A stretch of 64,000 nt of DNA from Streptomyces sp. (GCF_019510245.1 NZ_JAEKKT010000120.1:88689-152688); one strand, 5' to 3'. Shown: positions 25,414-36,318, counted from the first letter of the stretch. A program made the numbers and translations. Notes: generated from the sequence alone by a model not told the origin.

Positions 25414-26031
25414 GTGACGAATCTGATGCCCTCCGCCGCCGGCGAGCCTTCCATCGGTGGTGGCCTCGGTGACCAGGTGTACAACCGGCTGCTCGGTGAG
25501 CGGATCATCTTCCTCGGCCAGCAGGTGGACGACGACATCGCGAACAAGATCACCGCGCAGCTGCTGCTGCTCGCGGCCGATCCCGCCAAGGACATCTACC
25601 TCTACATCAACAGCCCCGGCGGCTCGGTGACCGCCGGCATGGCGATCTACGACACCATGCAGTACATCCCGAACGACGTGGTGACCATCGCGATGGGCAT
25701 GGCGGCCTCGATGGGCCAGTTCCTGCTCACCGGCGGCGCCGCCGGCAAGCGCTTCGCGCTGCCGCACGCCGACATCATGATGCACCAGGGCTCCGCAGGC
25801 CTCGGCGGTACCGTCTCGGACATCAAGATCCAGGCCGAGTACCTGCTGCGCACCAAGAGGCGGATGTCCGAGCTGACCGCGCAGCACTCCGGCCAGACCG
25901 TCGAGGCGATCGTCCGCGACGGCGACCGCGACCGCTGGTTCACCCCGGAAGAGGCCAAGGAGTACGGTCTCATCGACGAGATCATCACGCATGCCTCCGG
26001 TGTTCCGGGAGGCGGCGGCACCGGCGCCTGA
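25414..26031 (+). CDS. clpP1: ATP-dependent Clp protease proteolytic subunit 1
   Basis: A 205-residue serine peptidase subunit of the ClpP barrel, which degrades proteins delivered by ClpX or ClpC. The catalytic serine is Ser99 in GMAASMGQF and the histidine His124 in MMHQGSAG; the [11 protein letters not shown] strand is conserved. GTG 25414 is used; an internal ATG seven codons on is possible. It is followed after 73 bp by clpP2, and the pair should form a mixed double ring. Control by ClgR is suggested by the upstream box. Confidence 0.93.
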   Translation: MTNLMPSAAGEPSIGGGLGDQVYNRLLGERIIFLGQQVDDDIANKITAQLLLLAADPAKDIYLYINSPGGSVTAGMAIYDTMQYIPNDVVTIAMGMAASMGQFLLTGGAAGKRFALPHADIMMHQGSAGLGGTVSDIKIQAEYLLRTKRRMSELTAQHSGQTVEAIVRDGDRDRWFTPEEAKEYGLIDEIITHASGVPGGGGTGA

Positions 26032-26104
26032 CACCGGGCCCGGCCACGCCACGCTCCGCCGAGACTCCAGCCCCCCGAACGCCACCAGGACGGTGAACAC
26101 CCTC

Positions 26105-26770
26105 ATGAGCAACATCCCCGGCGCCGCTGACGCACGCTACGACGGGCCCCGGCCCGACGCCCGCTACGTCATCCCGCGCTTCGTCGAGCGCACCTCCCAG
26201 GGCATCCGCGAGTACGACCCGTACGCGAAGCTCTTCGAGGAGCGCGTGATCTTCCTCGGCGTCCAGATCGACGACGCCTCCGCCAACGACGTCATGGCGC
26301 AGCTGCTGTGCCTGGAGTCGATGGACCCGGACCGGGACATCTCGATCTACATCAACAGCCCGGGCGGCGACATGACCGCCCTCACGGCGATCTACGACAC
26401 GATGCAGTTCGTGAAGCCCGACATCCAGACGGTCTGCATGGGCCAGGCGGCCTCCGCCGCGGCCATCCTGCTCGCCGCCGGCACGCCCGGCAAGCGCATG
26501 GCGCTGCCGAACTCCCGCGTGCTGATCCACCAGCCGGCCGGTTCCACCGGCCGCGGCCAGCTCTCCGACCTGGAGATCATCGCCAAGGAGTTCACGCGGA
26601 TGCGTGACCAGCTGGAGACGATGCTGGCCAAGCACTCCAACCGGGCGATCGAGCAGGTCCGCGAGGACATCGAGCGCGACAAGATCCTCACGGCCGAGGA
26701 AGCGCTCGAGTACGGCATCGTGGACCAGATCATCTCCACCCGGAAGATGAACAACGCCGACGTCCGCTGA
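26105..26770 (+). CDS. clpP2: ATP-dependent Clp protease proteolytic subunit 2
   Basis: A second ClpP subunit of 221 residues, co-transcribed with clpP1. The catalytic residues are present: Ser117 in GQAASAAAI and His142 in [26 protein letters not shown] is typical. The N-terminus carries a longer polar extension than ClpP1 (about 30 residues before the conserved RIIFLG-type strand). The start is ATG 26105; an in-frame GTG at 26093 would add four residues, but its AGGA is only 2 nt away. Downstream a strong inverted repeat separates it from clpX. Confidence 0.93.
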   Translation: MSNIPGAADARYDGPRPDARYVIPRFVERTSQGIREYDPYAKLFEERVIFLGVQIDDASANDVMAQLLCLESMDPDRDISIYINSPGGDMTALTAIYDTMQFVKPDIQTVCMGQAASAAAILLAAGTPGKRMALPNSRVLIHQPAGSTGRGQLSDLEIIAKEFTRMRDQLETMLAKHSNRAIEQVREDIERDKILTAEEALEYGIVDQIISTRKMNNADVR

Positions 26771-26804
26771 CAGAGGCCGCCGGCGGAGAATGTATTCTCT
26801 GCCG

Positions 26805-26866
26805 CCCTTGGCACGGTTTGACCGTGCGCACGGCAAGGTGCACGTCAAAGTGAACCGTGCCAAGGG
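26805..26866. other. Long stem-loop between clpP2 and clpX
   Basis: Perfect 14-bp arms at 26805-26818 (CCCTTGGCACGGTT) and 26853-26866 enclose a further TGAC/GTCA match and an inner CCGTGCGCACGG palindrome. It lies 35 bp after clpP2 and 106 bp before clpX. It may be a terminator, a partial read-through element or an mRNA-stability structure. Confidence 0.75.
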
Positions 26867-26972
26867 GGGCCCGTACGGGGGGCCCGGCAAGGTACCGTCG
26901 ACATAAGGCAGCACCAGGAGCCGCTGGATTCGAGAGAGTCCAGACGTCTCCCAGGCGAAGGGGAAGCACACC

Positions 26973-28259
26973 GTGGCACGCATCGGTGACGGCGGCGATC
27001 TGCTCAAGTGCTCGTTCTGCGGCAAGAGCCAGAAGCAGGTCAAGAAGCTCATCGCAGGGCCCGGTGTGTACATCTGCGACGAGTGCATCGATCTCTGCAA
27101 CGAGATCATCGAGGAGGAGCTCGCCGAGACGAGCGAGGTGCGCTGGGAGGAACTCCCCAAGCCCCGCGAGATCTACGAGTTCCTGGAGGGCTACGTGGTG
27201 GGCCAGGAGCCCGCCAAGAAGGCCCTCTCGGTCGCGGTGTACAACCACTACAAGCGCGTCCAGGCAGGGGAGAACGGCGGCGCCCAAGGCCGCGACGACG
27301 CCATCGAGTTGGCGAAGTCCAACATCCTCCTGCTGGGCCCCACCGGCTCCGGCAAGACGCTCCTCGCGCAGACCCTGGCCCGCATGCTGAACGTCCCGTT
27401 CGCGATCGCCGACGCCACCGCGCTGACGGAGGCCGGCTACGTGGGCGAGGACGTGGAGAACATCCTCCTCAAGCTGATCCAGGCCGCCGACTACGACGTC
27501 AAGAAGGCCGAGACCGGGATCATCTACATCGACGAGATCGACAAGGTCGCGCGGAAGAGTGAAAATCCGTCGATCACCCGGGACGTCTCCGGCGAGGGCG
27601 TGCAGCAGGCCCTGCTGAAGATCCTGGAGGGCACCACGGCCTCGGTCCCGCCGCAGGGCGGCCGCAAGCACCCGCACCAGGAGTTCATCCAGATCGACAC
27701 GACGAACGTGCTGTTCATCGTGGGCGGTGCGTTCGCCGGTCTGGAGAAGATCATCGAGTCCCGGGCGGGCGCCAAGGGCATCGGCTTCGGCGCGACCATC
27801 CGCTCCAAGCGGGAGCTGCAGTCCAAGGACCAGTTCGAGGACGTCATGCCCGAGGACCTGGTCAAGTTCGGCATGATCCCGGAGTTCATCGGCCGCCTCC
27901 CGGTCATCACCTCGGTCCACAACCTGGACCGCGAGGCCCTGCTCCAGATCCTCATCGAGCCGCGCAACGCGCTCGTCAAGCAGTACCAGCGCCTCTTCGA
28001 ACTCGACGGCGTGGAGCTGGACTTCGAGCGCGAGGCCCTGGAGGCCATCGCCGACCAGGCGATCCTCCGCCAGACCGGCGCGCGCGGTCTCAGGGCCATC
28101 ATGGAAGAGGTCCTCATGTCGGTGATGTACGAGGTCCCGTCCCGCAAGGACGTGGCCCGCGTCGTCGTCACGGCCGACGTCGTCCACTCCAACGTCAACC
28201 CGACCCTGATCCCGCGCGACGCCCGGGGCCGGGGCGCGGGGGAGCAGAAGTCGGCGTAA
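26973..28259 (+). CDS. clpX: ClpX, ATP-dependent unfoldase of the ClpXP protease
   Basis: A 428-residue AAA+ ATPase that unfolds tagged substrates and feeds them to ClpP. The N-terminal zinc-binding domain has CSFC and CDEC cysteine pairs (residues about 14-40). Walker A is GPTGSGKT (about 122-129) and Walker B is IIYIDEID; sensor and pore motifs follow in order. GTG 26973 has AGGGGAA about 8 nt upstream. A separate promoter in the 200-bp gap after clpP2 is likely (a -10-like CATAAG lies near 26900). Confidence 0.96.
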   Translation: MARIGDGGDLLKCSFCGKSQKQVKKLIAGPGVYICDECIDLCNEIIEEELAETSEVRWEELPKPREIYEFLEGYVVGQEPAKKALSVAVYNHYKRVQAGENGGAQGRDDAIELAKSNILLLGPTGSGKTLLAQTLARMLNVPFAIADATALTEAGYVGEDVENILLKLIQAADYDVKKAETGIIYIDEIDKVARKSENPSITRDVSGEGVQQALLKILEGTTASVPPQGGRKHPHQEFIQIDTTNVLFIVGGAFAGLEKIIESRAGAKGIGFGATIRSKRELQSKDQFEDVMPEDLVKFGMIPEFIGRLPVITSVHNLDREALLQILIEPRNALVKQYQRLFELDGVELDFEREALEAIADQAILRQTGARGLRAIMEEVLMSVMYEVPSRKDVARVVVTADVVHSNVNPTLIPRDARGRGAGEQKSA

Positions 28260-28277
28260 CCTGCGTCAACACCGAAG

Positions 28278-28308
28278 CGCCGGACCCTCCTCGAAGGAGG
28301 GCCCGGCG
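28278..28308. terminator. Rho-independent terminator after clpX
   Basis: A stem of CGCCGG, one mismatch and CCCTCCT pairs with AGGAGGG and CCGGCG around a CGA loop. It is followed by TTTT on the plus strand and lies between convergent genes. Confidence 0.85.
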
Positions 28309-28340
28309 TTTTCGCGTGCGTCGGTGCGTGCCGGCGGCGG

Positions 28341-29315
28341 CTACTTGGCGACGCGCGCCTCACCCCGCACATCGGCTGCGATCTTCGCCGACTCGTCCAG
28401 GGTGTACGTCTTCACACCCGCCGTCGGCTCCACGATGCCGATGGTGCTGTAGTCCGCCCAGATGCACATGTACGCCGTCTGGTCCTTGCCGGTGAGCTGG
28501 CTCTTGCCCGTCGCCTGCTGGCACTTCATCACCGCGCCGTCCAGACCGCCGGGCGAGACGGACTGCGCGTCGCCGACCAGCTTCACGTCGTCGTCGGAGG
28601 AGCTGTTCGCCTTCATCTGGGCGAAGGTGGTGTCCAGCGCCGCCTGCGGGTCCTTCACCGAGCCGTAGACGCCGAAGAAGGTGAAGTTCTCGGCGGTCTG
28701 CGCCTTGGCCACACTCGTCGGGTCGGTGGTGTCCAGGGAGTTCAGGTCGATGGTCGAGTAGAGGGAGCCGACCGAGGTCGCGCCGGTGACACCGGCCTTG
28801 GCGAGGTCGTTCGCGTCGCTCGAGCTGGCCTTCTCCTCCGAGGCGTCGCCGTACCGCTTGTACTTGCCGGACAGTAGTGAGGCCGGCGTGGTCAGCTTGT
28901 GCGGCCCGTCGTCCTTCACCGCGCCGGATCCGGTTCCGCCGAGCACGAAGTACGCCCCGACGCCGATCGCCGCCACCACCGCCACCGCCCCGATGACCAG
29001 CCCCGTCTTCTTCTTCCCGCCGCCCGGCGCCGGCGGCTGCGGAACGCCGTAGGGAGGCTGGCCGTAGGGGGGCTGCTGGCCGTACGGGTTCGGCTGCGGG
29101 GGAACGCCCTGCTGCGGGTAGCCGTAGCCCGGCTGCGGCGGCTGCTGCCCGTAGGGTCCCGGCTGCGGCGGGGCCGCGGGAGGGGCCTGCTGCGGGTAGC
29201 CGTAGCCGGGCTGGGGCGCCTGCGGCGGCTGGCCGTACGGACCCGGCTGCGGCCCGTAGGGTCCCGGCTGCTGCGGCGGCGGCGCGCCGTACGGGCCCGG
29301 CTGGTTGTGGCTCAT
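28341..29315 (-). CDS. Proline-rich single-pass membrane protein with extracytoplasmic domain, function unknown
   Basis: A 324-residue protein with three parts. Residues 1-100 are a cytoplasmic region of repeated PGPYG/GYGYPQQ/QPPYG units. A basic GGGKKKTG stop precedes one membrane helix ([20 protein letters not shown]). The remaining 190 residues are extracytoplasmic, with two cysteines (MKCQQA and YMCIWAD) likely to pair. ATG 29315 follows GGAGGGG; an earlier GTG/ATG lacks such a site. This architecture is common among Streptomyces proteins of unknown role. It is divergent from valS. Confidence 0.75.
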   Translation of the reverse strand: MSHNQPGPYGAPPPQQPGPYGPQPGPYGQPPQAPQPGYGYPQQAPPAAPPQPGPYGQQPPQPGYGYPQQGVPPQPNPYGQQPPYGQPPYGVPQPPAPGGGKKKTGLVIGAVAVVAAIGVGAYFVLGGTGSGAVKDDGPHKLTTPASLLSGKYKRYGDASEEKASSSDANDLAKAGVTGATSVGSLYSTIDLNSLDTTDPTSVAKAQTAENFTFFGVYGSVKDPQAALDTTFAQMKANSSSDDDVKLVGDAQSVSPGGLDGAVMKCQQATGKSQLTGKDQTAYMCIWADYSTIGIVEPTAGVKTYTLDESAKIAADVRGEARVAK

Positions 29316-29415
29316 CTCTGGGTTCCCCTCCAGATGCTTATGTGTTCCTGACATCCTGGCTCAGCCACGGGGAACTCACGGCACGGGGGTATCCACCGTT
29401 ACAGAACAAACGAGT

Positions 29416-29445
29416 TTCGGGACACCGTCGGGACACCTCTAAACT
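29416..29445 (+). promoter_or_regulatory. Leaderless promoter of valS
   Basis: The -10 TAAACT (29440-29445) ends 7 nt before GTG 29453, with TTCGGG 18 bp upstream as a weak -35. No T-box or other leader can fit. Confidence 0.6.
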
Positions 29446-29452
29446 GGGCCCC

Positions 29453-32083
29453 GTGACCGAGAATGCTCAGCAGCAGCCCACAGCGCCCAGCACCGAACTG
29501 CCGACCCAGTACGCGCCGGCCGACGTAGAGGGGCCGCTGTACAAGCGCTGGGTAGAGCGGGGTTACTTCGCGGCCGACGCCAAGAGCGACAAGCCCGCGT
29601 ACACCATCGTCATCCCCCCGCCGAACGTCACCGGGTCGCTGCACCTGGGCCACGCCTTCCAGCACACGCTGATGGACGCGCTGACCCGCCGCAAGCGCAT
29701 GCAGGGCTTCGAGTCGCTGTGGCTGCCCGGCATGGACCACGCCGGCATCGCCACCCAGAACAAGGTCGAGCAGCAGCTCGCCGAGGAGGGCAAGTCCCGT
29801 CAGGACCTCGGCCGCGAGGAGTTCGTCGACCGCGTCTGGCAGTGGAAGGAGGAGTACGGCGGCAGGATCCTCGGCCAGATGCGCCGGCTCGGCGACGGCG
29901 TCGACTGGGACCGCGAGCGCTTCACCATGGACGAGGGCCTGTCCAAGGCCGTCCAGACCATCTTCAAGAAGCTCTACGACGACGAGCTGATCTACCGCGC
30001 CGAGCGCATCATCAACTGGTGCCCGCGCTGTCTGACGGCCATCTCGGACATCGAGGTGGAGTACCAGGAGGACGACGGCGAGCTGGTCTCCATCAAGTAC
30101 GGCGAGGGGGACGAGACGCTGGTCGTCGCCACCACCCGTGCGGAGACGATGCTCGGCGACACGGCCGTCGCCGTCCACCCGGACGACGAGCGGTACCGGC
30201 ACCTGGTCGGCAAGCGCATCAAGCTCCCCCTGACGGACCGTACGATCCCCGTCGTCGCCGACACCCACGTCGACCCGGAGTTCGGCACGGGTGCCGTCAA
30301 GGTCACCCCCGCCCATGACCCGAACGACTTCGCGATCGGCCAGCGCCACGGCCTGGAGTCCATCACCGTGATGGACGAGCGCGCGGTCATCACCGTCCAC
30401 GGCCCGTTCGAGGGCCTGGACCGCTTCGAGGCGCGCTCCGCGATCGTCGCCGCGCTGCGTTCGCAGGGCCGGATCGTCGCCGAGAAGCGGCCCTACGTCC
30501 ACAGCGTCGGCCACTGCTCGCGCTGCAAGACCACCATCGAGCCGCGGCTGTCCATGCAGTGGTGGGTCAAGGTCGGCCCGCTGGCGAAGGCCGCCGGTGA
30601 CGCGGTCCGCGACGGCCGGGTGAAGATCCACCTCGAGGACATGTCGAAGCGGTACTTCGACTGGGTCGACAACATGCACGACTGGTGCATCTCGCGCCAG
30701 CTGTGGTGGGGCCACCGCATCCCGGTCTGGTACGGCCCCGCCGGCGAGGTCGTCTGCGTCGGCCCCGACGAGCAGCCGCCCGGCACCGAGGCGGAGGGCT
30801 GGAAGCAGGACACCGACGTCCTCGACACCTGGTTCTCGTCCGGCCTGTGGCCGTTCTCCACCCTCGGCTGGCCCGAACAGACCGCGGACCTGCGCAAGTT
30901 CTACCCGACCGACGTCCTGCTCACCGGCCACGACATCATCTTCTTCTGGGTCGCCCGGATGATGATGTTCGGCCTGTACGCCATGGACGGCGAGGTCCCC
31001 TTCCGGACCATCGCGCTGACCGGTCTGGTCCGTGACGAGCGCGGCAAGAAGATGTCGAAGTCCTTCGGCAACGTCGTCGACCCGCTGGACTGGATGGACA
31101 AGTACGGCTCCGACGCCGTCCGCTTCACCCTGGCCCGCGGCGCCAACCCCGGCACCGACGTCCCGATCGGCGAGGAGTGGGTCCAGGCGTCCCGCAACTT
31201 CGCCAACAAGATCTGGAACGCGACCCGCTTCGCCCTGATGAACGGCGCGACCGTCGAGGGCCCGCTCCCGGACCCGTCGGAGATGTCGGCGACGGACCGG
31301 TGGATCCTCTCCCGTCTCAACAAGACGGTCGCCGAAGTCGACGCGTTCTACGACGACTTCCAGTTCGCGAAGCTCTCCGACTGCCTCTTCCACTTCGCGT
31401 GGGACGAGGTCTTCGACTGGTACGTCGAGCTGTCCAAGACGACGTTCCAGGCGGGCGGCCGGGGCGCCGAGGTCTCCCAGCGCGTCCTGGGCGAGGTCCT
31501 GGACATCACCCTGAAGCTGCTGCACCCGGTCGTCCCGTTCGTCACGGACACCCTGTGGACCACGCTGACCGGCGGCGAGTCGGTCGTGATCGCCGGCTGG
31601 CCGGCCGACAGCGGCTTCCGTGACGACACGGCGGAGAAGGAGATCGAGACCCTCCAGTCCGTCATCACCGAGGTCCGCCGGTTCCGCGCCGACCAGGGCC
31701 TGCAGCCCGGCCAGCGGGTCCCGGCGCGGCTGACCCTCGACGGCACGGCGCTGGCCCCGCACGAGGCGGCCATCCGCCAGCTGCTGCGCCTCCAGCCCGA
31801 GGGCGACGCCTTCGCGGCGACGGCGACCCTCCCGGTGGCCGGCGCCACGGTCGCCCTCGACCTCTCCGGCACCATCGACGTCGCCGCCGAGCGCAAGCGC
31901 CTCGCGAAGGACCTCGCGGCCGCCGAGAAGGAGAAGGCCCAGGCGACGGCCAAGCTCGGCAACGAGGCGTTCCTGGCGAAGGCCCCGGACAACGTGGTGG
32001 AGAAGATCCGCACCCGCCTCGCCAAGGCCGACGAGGACATCGCCCGCATCCAGGCCCAGCTGGACTGCCTCCCGGAGGCGTAG
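29453..32083 (+). CDS. valS: Valyl-tRNA synthetase
   Basis: A class I synthetase of 876 residues that charges tRNA-Val. The HIGH motif appears as HLGH (64-67) after PPPNVTGSL, and the second ATP motif as KMSKS in [10 protein letters not shown] (about 533). The editing domain with [15 protein letters not shown] lies between them. The C-terminus has the anticodon-binding domain and a coiled-coil tRNA arm ([15 protein letters not shown] region). The GTG at 29453 follows a leaderless-type promoter. Length and domains are complete. Confidence 0.97.
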   Translation: MTENAQQQPTAPSTELPTQYAPADVEGPLYKRWVERGYFAADAKSDKPAYTIVIPPPNVTGSLHLGHAFQHTLMDALTRRKRMQGFESLWLPGMDHAGIATQNKVEQQLAEEGKSRQDLGREEFVDRVWQWKEEYGGRILGQMRRLGDGVDWDRERFTMDEGLSKAVQTIFKKLYDDELIYRAERIINWCPRCLTAISDIEVEYQEDDGELVSIKYGEGDETLVVATTRAETMLGDTAVAVHPDDERYRHLVGKRIKLPLTDRTIPVVADTHVDPEFGTGAVKVTPAHDPNDFAIGQRHGLESITVMDERAVITVHGPFEGLDRFEARSAIVAALRSQGRIVAEKRPYVHSVGHCSRCKTTIEPRLSMQWWVKVGPLAKAAGDAVRDGRVKIHLEDMSKRYFDWVDNMHDWCISRQLWWGHRIPVWYGPAGEVVCVGPDEQPPGTEAEGWKQDTDVLDTWFSSGLWPFSTLGWPEQTADLRKFYPTDVLLTGHDIIFFWVARMMMFGLYAMDGEVPFRTIALTGLVRDERGKKMSKSFGNVVDPLDWMDKYGSDAVRFTLARGANPGTDVPIGEEWVQASRNFANKIWNATRFALMNGATVEGPLPDPSEMSATDRWILSRLNKTVAEVDAFYDDFQFAKLSDCLFHFAWDEVFDWYVELSKTTFQAGGRGAEVSQRVLGEVLDITLKLLHPVVPFVTDTLWTTLTGGESVVIAGWPADSGFRDDTAEKEIETLQSVITEVRRFRADQGLQPGQRVPARLTLDGTALAPHEAAIRQLLRLQPEGDAFAATATLPVAGATVALDLSGTIDVAAERKRLAKDLAAAEKEKAQATAKLGNEAFLAKAPDNVVEKIRTRLAKADEDIARIQAQLDCLPEA

Positions 32084-32131
32084 CAGCGGGGCCCCGCCCC
32101 AGGGGCCCCGCACGTGGTCGAGACGTCCCCG

Positions 32132-32173
32132 CAGGCGTCCGGCAGCCCTTCCGACCGGGCTGCCGGACGCCTG
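32132..32173 (+). terminator. Terminator after valS
   Basis: A perfect 17-bp stem (32132-32148 with 32157-32173) with an 8-nt loop starts about 50 bp past the stop codon. A weaker GGGGCCCC hairpin precedes it. Confidence 0.75.
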
Positions 32174-32283
32174 TCGGCGTTTCCCCGTCACACAGCACGC
32201 ACCAGCCACCGCCCTACAATCCAAAAGTAGGAACATGACCTTAATGTTCCGTTTTGGTGCCATGCGGCGGAGGGAACGCCCAT

Positions 32284-34785
32284 ATGCAGCACAGGGGCCG
32301 GACGAGAACGCCCCCGCACAGGGGACTGGTTCCCCTGACGGCCGGCGCGGGCGGCCTGCTCGCCGTGCTCATCGGCCTCGTCTTCCTGATGCTGGTGCTC
32401 GCGATCCAGGACGCCCAGCACTCCCTGCTCTCCGCGAGGAGCGGCCGGCCGGCCCTGGACCAGATGGGGGTGGTCCAGGGGACCGTCCTCGACATGGAGG
32501 GCGGCCAGCGCAGCTACGTCATCACCCGGCAGGACGAGTTCCTCAAGCCCTGGCAAGCCGCCCGGGCCGCGTTCCCCGCACAGGCCCAGCGGCTCGTGGA
32601 CCTCAGCACGTCCCCCGCCCAGCGGCAGCTCGCCCGGCGGATCCAGCGGTCCGGCCAGTCCTTCGTCGACGACTACTCCGTCCCGCTGGTGGCCGAGGCC
32701 CGGCGCGGCGACCCCGACGCGAGCAGCACCGCGCGGACGCTGGAGGGCAAGCAGCGGCTCGACGCGCTCCGGGCCCAGTTCTCCCGCTACCTCCACGACG
32801 AGCGCGCCGCGATCAGCCGGCGCGAGAACGCCCTGGAGGCCCGGATGCGCATGCTGACGATCACCGCGTCCGTCGGCGTCGGCGCCGCGGTCCTCCTGAT
32901 CGTCGCCTACGGCGCCTACGTCTCCCGGGTGATCGTCTGGCCGGTGCGCAGGATGGCCCGCTTCGCGACCCGGCTCGCCGCCGGGGACCTGGGCGCCCGG
33001 GTGCCGCTCTCCGGACGCCGGGAGATCGGGCAGCTGGAGACGGCCTTCAACACCATGGCGGGCTCGCTGGAGAAGAGCCACCGGCGGCTGCGGCTGCTCT
33101 ACGACGCCGGTACCGCCCTCGGCAACACCCTGGACGTGGGGCGGACCGCCGACGAACTGGTGCGGGTGGCCGTCCCCCGCTTCGCCGACTTCGTCACCGT
33201 CGACCTGGAGGAGTCCGTGCTGCACGGCGGGGAGCCGACGGCCACCGAGACCGTCCTGCGGCGCGTCGCCCGGGGCGGCGTCCGCGACGACTCCCCGCTG
33301 GACCCCGCCGGCGCCCTGATCGCCGTGGACCCGCCGCCCGGTGCCACCCGCCACACCGCCACCGCCGCGGCCCTCATAGCCGACCTGAGGGTCACCCGCA
33401 GGGCGACGTTCCCCGACGCGCGGCGCACCGAAAAGCTCCTCGACTACGGCATGCGCTCGCTGATCACCGTGCCGCTGTCGGCCCAGGGCGTCCTGATGGG
33501 GGTGATCGTCTTCTGGCGCACCCGGGACTCCCCGCCGTTCGAGGAGGACGACCTGTCCGACGCGGAGGAACTCGCCGCGAAGTCCGCGACCGCCATCGAC
33601 AACGCGCGCCGCTACACCAGGGAGCGCGAGACCGCGCTGGCGCTCCAGCGCAGCCTGCTCCCGCACGTCATGCCCGACTGCCCGAGCGTCGACTTCGCCT
33701 ACCGCTACCTGCCCACCGGTACCCGGGCCGGCGTCGGCGGCGACTGGCTCGACGTGATCCCGCTGTCGGGCACCCGGATCGCCCTGGTCGTCGGGGACGT
33801 CGTCGGCCACGGCATCGAGGCCTCCGCCACCATGGGCCGGCTGCGCACGGCGGTGCGCACCCTCGCGGACGTCGACCTGCCCCCCGACGAACTGCTCACC
33901 CATCTCGACGACCTGGTCCTGCACCTCGACGACGGCGCCGGGGAACAGGCCGGCGAGCTGGGCTCGACCTGCCTGTACGCCGTGTACGACCCGGTCTCGC
34001 GGCACTGCTCCCTGGCCAGCGCGGGCCATCCGCTGCCCTTCGTGATCACCCCCCAGGGGGAGGTGGAGGCGGCCCCCGGCCGGCCCGGCCCGCCGCTCGG
34101 GCTCGGCGGGCTGCCGTTCGAGACCACCGACCTGGACCTCACCGAGGGCGCCACCCTCGCCCTGTTCAGCAACGGCCTGGTGCACTCCCGCGACCTCGAC
34201 CTCGGCCACGGCCTCGACCGGCTGCGCCGCGCGCTCCTCGCGTCCGCCCGGAAGGGGGAGTCGCTGGAAGCGGCCTGCGACCGGGTGGTGGCCGCGCTGC
34301 GCATCGGCGAACCCGCCGACGACGTCACCCTGCTGCTCGCCCGCACCCGCGCCCTGCCCGCCGACCACGTGGCCGCCTGGGAGATCCTCGCGGACCCCGA
34401 GCACGTCGCCAGGGCCCGGACCCTGACCACCGACCAGCTCGCCGCCTGGAAGCTGGACGAACTGTCGTTCACCACCGAACTGGTGGTCAGCGAACTCGTC
34501 ACGAACGCCGTCCGCTACGGCGCCCCGCCGATCCAGCTGCGGCTCATCCGCGACACCAGGACGCTGATCTGCGAGGTCTCCGACGGCAGCAGCACCGCCC
34601 CGCACCTGCGGCGGGCCCGGGTCTCCGACGAGGGCGGCCGTGGCCTGCTGCTGGTGGCCCAGCTCACCCGGCGGTGGGGCACCAGGCAGACCGCCGCCGG
34701 CAAGACGATCTGGTGCGAGCAGGCACTCCCGGCGCCCGACGCGTCCACGCGTCCGCAGGGCTCCGTAGACTGGTGCCGTGAGTGA
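32284..34785 (+). CDS. Multidomain membrane SpoIIE/PP2C phosphatase with HAMP, GAF and anti-sigma-type ATPase domains
   Basis: An 833-residue sensor phosphatase. In order it has a membrane helix (about 15-45), an extracytoplasmic CHASE3-like helical region (to about 190), a second membrane helix, a HAMP domain (MARFATRLAAGDLGARV), a GAF domain (about 275-450), a PP2C/SpoIIE domain (about 475-690, with VGGDWLDV and LVVGDVVGHGIEA), and a C-terminal histidine-kinase-like ATPase of the RsbW type (VVSELVTNAVRYG, then DEGGRGLLLV). It joins phosphatase and anti-sigma kinase activities in one protein, a common Streptomyces design. ATG 32284 has GGAGGG 9 nt upstream. The target is not adjacent. It overlaps folC by 8 bp. 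Confidence 0.85.
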   Translation: MQHRGRTRTPPHRGLVPLTAGAGGLLAVLIGLVFLMLVLAIQDAQHSLLSARSGRPALDQMGVVQGTVLDMEGGQRSYVITRQDEFLKPWQAARAAFPAQAQRLVDLSTSPAQRQLARRIQRSGQSFVDDYSVPLVAEARRGDPDASSTARTLEGKQRLDALRAQFSRYLHDERAAISRRENALEARMRMLTITASVGVGAAVLLIVAYGAYVSRVIVWPVRRMARFATRLAAGDLGARVPLSGRREIGQLETAFNTMAGSLEKSHRRLRLLYDAGTALGNTLDVGRTADELVRVAVPRFADFVTVDLEESVLHGGEPTATETVLRRVARGGVRDDSPLDPAGALIAVDPPPGATRHTATAAALIADLRVTRRATFPDARRTEKLLDYGMRSLITVPLSAQGVLMGVIVFWRTRDSPPFEEDDLSDAEELAAKSATAIDNARRYTRERETALALQRSLLPHVMPDCPSVDFAYRYLPTGTRAGVGGDWLDVIPLSGTRIALVVGDVVGHGIEASATMGRLRTAVRTLADVDLPPDELLTHLDDLVLHLDDGAGEQAGELGSTCLYAVYDPVSRHCSLASAGHPLPFVITPQGEVEAAPGRPGPPLGLGGLPFETTDLDLTEGATLALFSNGLVHSRDLDLGHGLDRLRRALLASARKGESLEAACDRVVAALRIGEPADDVTLLLARTRALPADHVAAWEILADPEHVARARTLTTDQLAAWKLDELSFTTELVVSELVTNAVRYGAPPIQLRLIRDTRTLICEVSDGSSTAPHLRRARVSDEGGRGLLLVAQLTRRWGTRQTAAGKTIWCEQALPAPDASTRPQGSVDWCRE
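34766..34771 (+). promoter_or_regulatory. Leaderless-type -10 element for folC
   Basis: TAGACT lies 6 nt before GTG 34778, inside the 3' end of the phosphatase gene. No ribosome-binding site and no clear -35 are present, so folC may be transcribed independently as a leaderless mRNA. Confidence 0.45.
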
Positions 34786-36316
34786 TCTGCCCCCGCGCGA
34801 CCCCCATGAGAGCTTCGACGGCGACTTCGAGGACGCCTTCGAGGACGGCTTCGACGACATCGTCGCGGCCGAGACGGACCGCGACCCCGATCTCGCGGTG
34901 ATCGAGGCCGGCAGCCGGACCCTGCGCACCCGGGGCGGCCCGCAGCAGGGCGACGTCCCGGGCCGCCCCGAGGACCCCGAGGTCGACCGGGCCCTGCGCG
35001 AGGTGGAGGCGGAGCTCGCCACCCGCTGGGGCGAGACCAAGCTGGAGCCGTCGGTCACCAGGATCGCCGCCCTCATGGACGTGCTGGGCGAGCCGCAGCG
35101 GTCGTACCCCTCGATCCACATCACCGGCACCAACGGCAAGACCTCCACCGCCCGCATGGTCGAGGCCCTGCTCGGCGCCTTCGAACTCCGTACCGGCCGC
35201 TACACCAGCCCGCACGTGCAGTCGATCACCGAGCGCATCAGCCTCGACGGGGCCCCGATCTCCGCCGAGCGGTTCATCGAGACGTACAACGACATCAAGC
35301 CCTACGTCGAGATGGTCGACGCGCAGCAGGAGTACCGGCTCTCCTTCTTCGAGGTGCTCACCGGCATGGCGTACGCGGCCTTCGGGGACGCCCCCGTGGA
35401 CGTCGCCGTCGTCGAGGTCGGCATGGGCGGCTCCTGGGACGCCACGAACGTCATCGACGGGGACGTCGCCGTCGTCACCCCGATCGACCTCGACCACACC
35501 GACCGGCTGGGCGGCACCACCGCCGAGATCGCCGGCGAGAAGGCCGGCATCATCAAGCAGGACGCGACGGTCATCCTGGCCCAGCAGCCCGTCGACGCGG
35601 CGCAGGTCCTGCTGAAGAAGGCCGTGGAGGTCGACGCCACCGTGGCCCGCGAGGGCCTCGAGTTCGGCGTCGTCGCCCGCCAGGTCGCCGTCGGCGGCCA
35701 GCTGCTCACCCTGCGCGGCCTCGGCGGCGAGTACGACGAGGTCTACCTGCCCCTGCACGGCCCCTACCAGGCCCACAACGCGGCCGTCGCGCTCGCCGCG
35801 GTGGAGGCGTTCTTCGGGGTCGGCTCCCAGCGCCCCGAGCCCCTCGACATCGACACCGTCCGCAAGGCCTTCGCGGCCGTCTCGTCCCCCGGCCGTCTCG
35901 AAGTCGTACGACGCTCTCCCACCGTCGTCCTCGACGCCGCCCACAACCCGGCCGGCGCCCGCGCCACCGCCGAGGCCGTCGGTGAGGCCTTCGACTTCAG
36001 CCGGCTGATCGGCGTGGTCGGGGCCAGCGGCGACAAGAACGTCCGGGGCCTCCTGGAGGCCTTCGAGCCGATCTTCGCCGAGGTCGTCGTCACCCAGAAC
36101 TCCAGCCACCGCGCGATGGACGCGGACGAGCTGGCCGCGGTCGCCGTCGAGGTGTTCGGCGAGGACCGCGTCCAGGTCGAGCCGCGGCTGCCCGACGCCC
36201 TGGAGGCCGCGATCACGCTGGCCGAGGAAGAGGGCGAGTTCGCGGGCGGCGGCGTGCTGGTCACCGGCTCCGTCATCACCGTGGGCGAGGCCCGACTGCT
36301 CCTCGGGAGGGGCTGA
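34778..36316 (+). CDS. folC: Folylpolyglutamate synthase / dihydrofolate synthase
   Basis: A Mur-ligase-like enzyme that adds glutamate to folates. The 512-residue product has the P-loop HITGTNGKTST (about 116-126), the Mur-type HNxxN region DAAHNPAG and the GEKAGIIK motif. Compared with many FolC proteins it has an extra N-terminal segment of about 60 residues that is very acidic, with FDGDFEDAFEDGFDD near the start. GTG 34778 follows a leaderless-type -10. It is followed by the DUF4233 gene after 2 bp, a usual actinobacterial pairing. Confidence 0.93.
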   Translation: MSDLPPRDPHESFDGDFEDAFEDGFDDIVAAETDRDPDLAVIEAGSRTLRTRGGPQQGDVPGRPEDPEVDRALREVEAELATRWGETKLEPSVTRIAALMDVLGEPQRSYPSIHITGTNGKTSTARMVEALLGAFELRTGRYTSPHVQSITERISLDGAPISAERFIETYNDIKPYVEMVDAQQEYRLSFFEVLTGMAYAAFGDAPVDVAVVEVGMGGSWDATNVIDGDVAVVTPIDLDHTDRLGGTTAEIAGEKAGIIKQDATVILAQQPVDAAQVLLKKAVEVDATVAREGLEFGVVARQVAVGGQLLTLRGLGGEYDEVYLPLHGPYQAHNAAVALAAVEAFFGVGSQRPEPLDIDTVRKAFAAVSSPGRLEVVRRSPTVVLDAAHNPAGARATAEAVGEAFDFSRLIGVVGASGDKNVRGLLEAFEPIFAEVVVTQNSSHRAMDADELAAVAVEVFGEDRVQVEPRLPDALEAAITLAEEEGEFAGGGVLVTGSVITVGEARLLLGRG

Positions 36317-36318
36317 CC

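Noticed and set aside
29390..29453. T-box riboswitch ahead of valS
   Set aside because: The -10 element lies 7 nt before the start codon, leaving no leader to fold, and no T-box sequence is seen.
32188..35157. Long minus-strand frame opposite the SpoIIE-type phosphatase
   Set aside because: It is a mirror frame caused by third-position GC. It has no motifs, and the plus strand has a full set of recognised domains.
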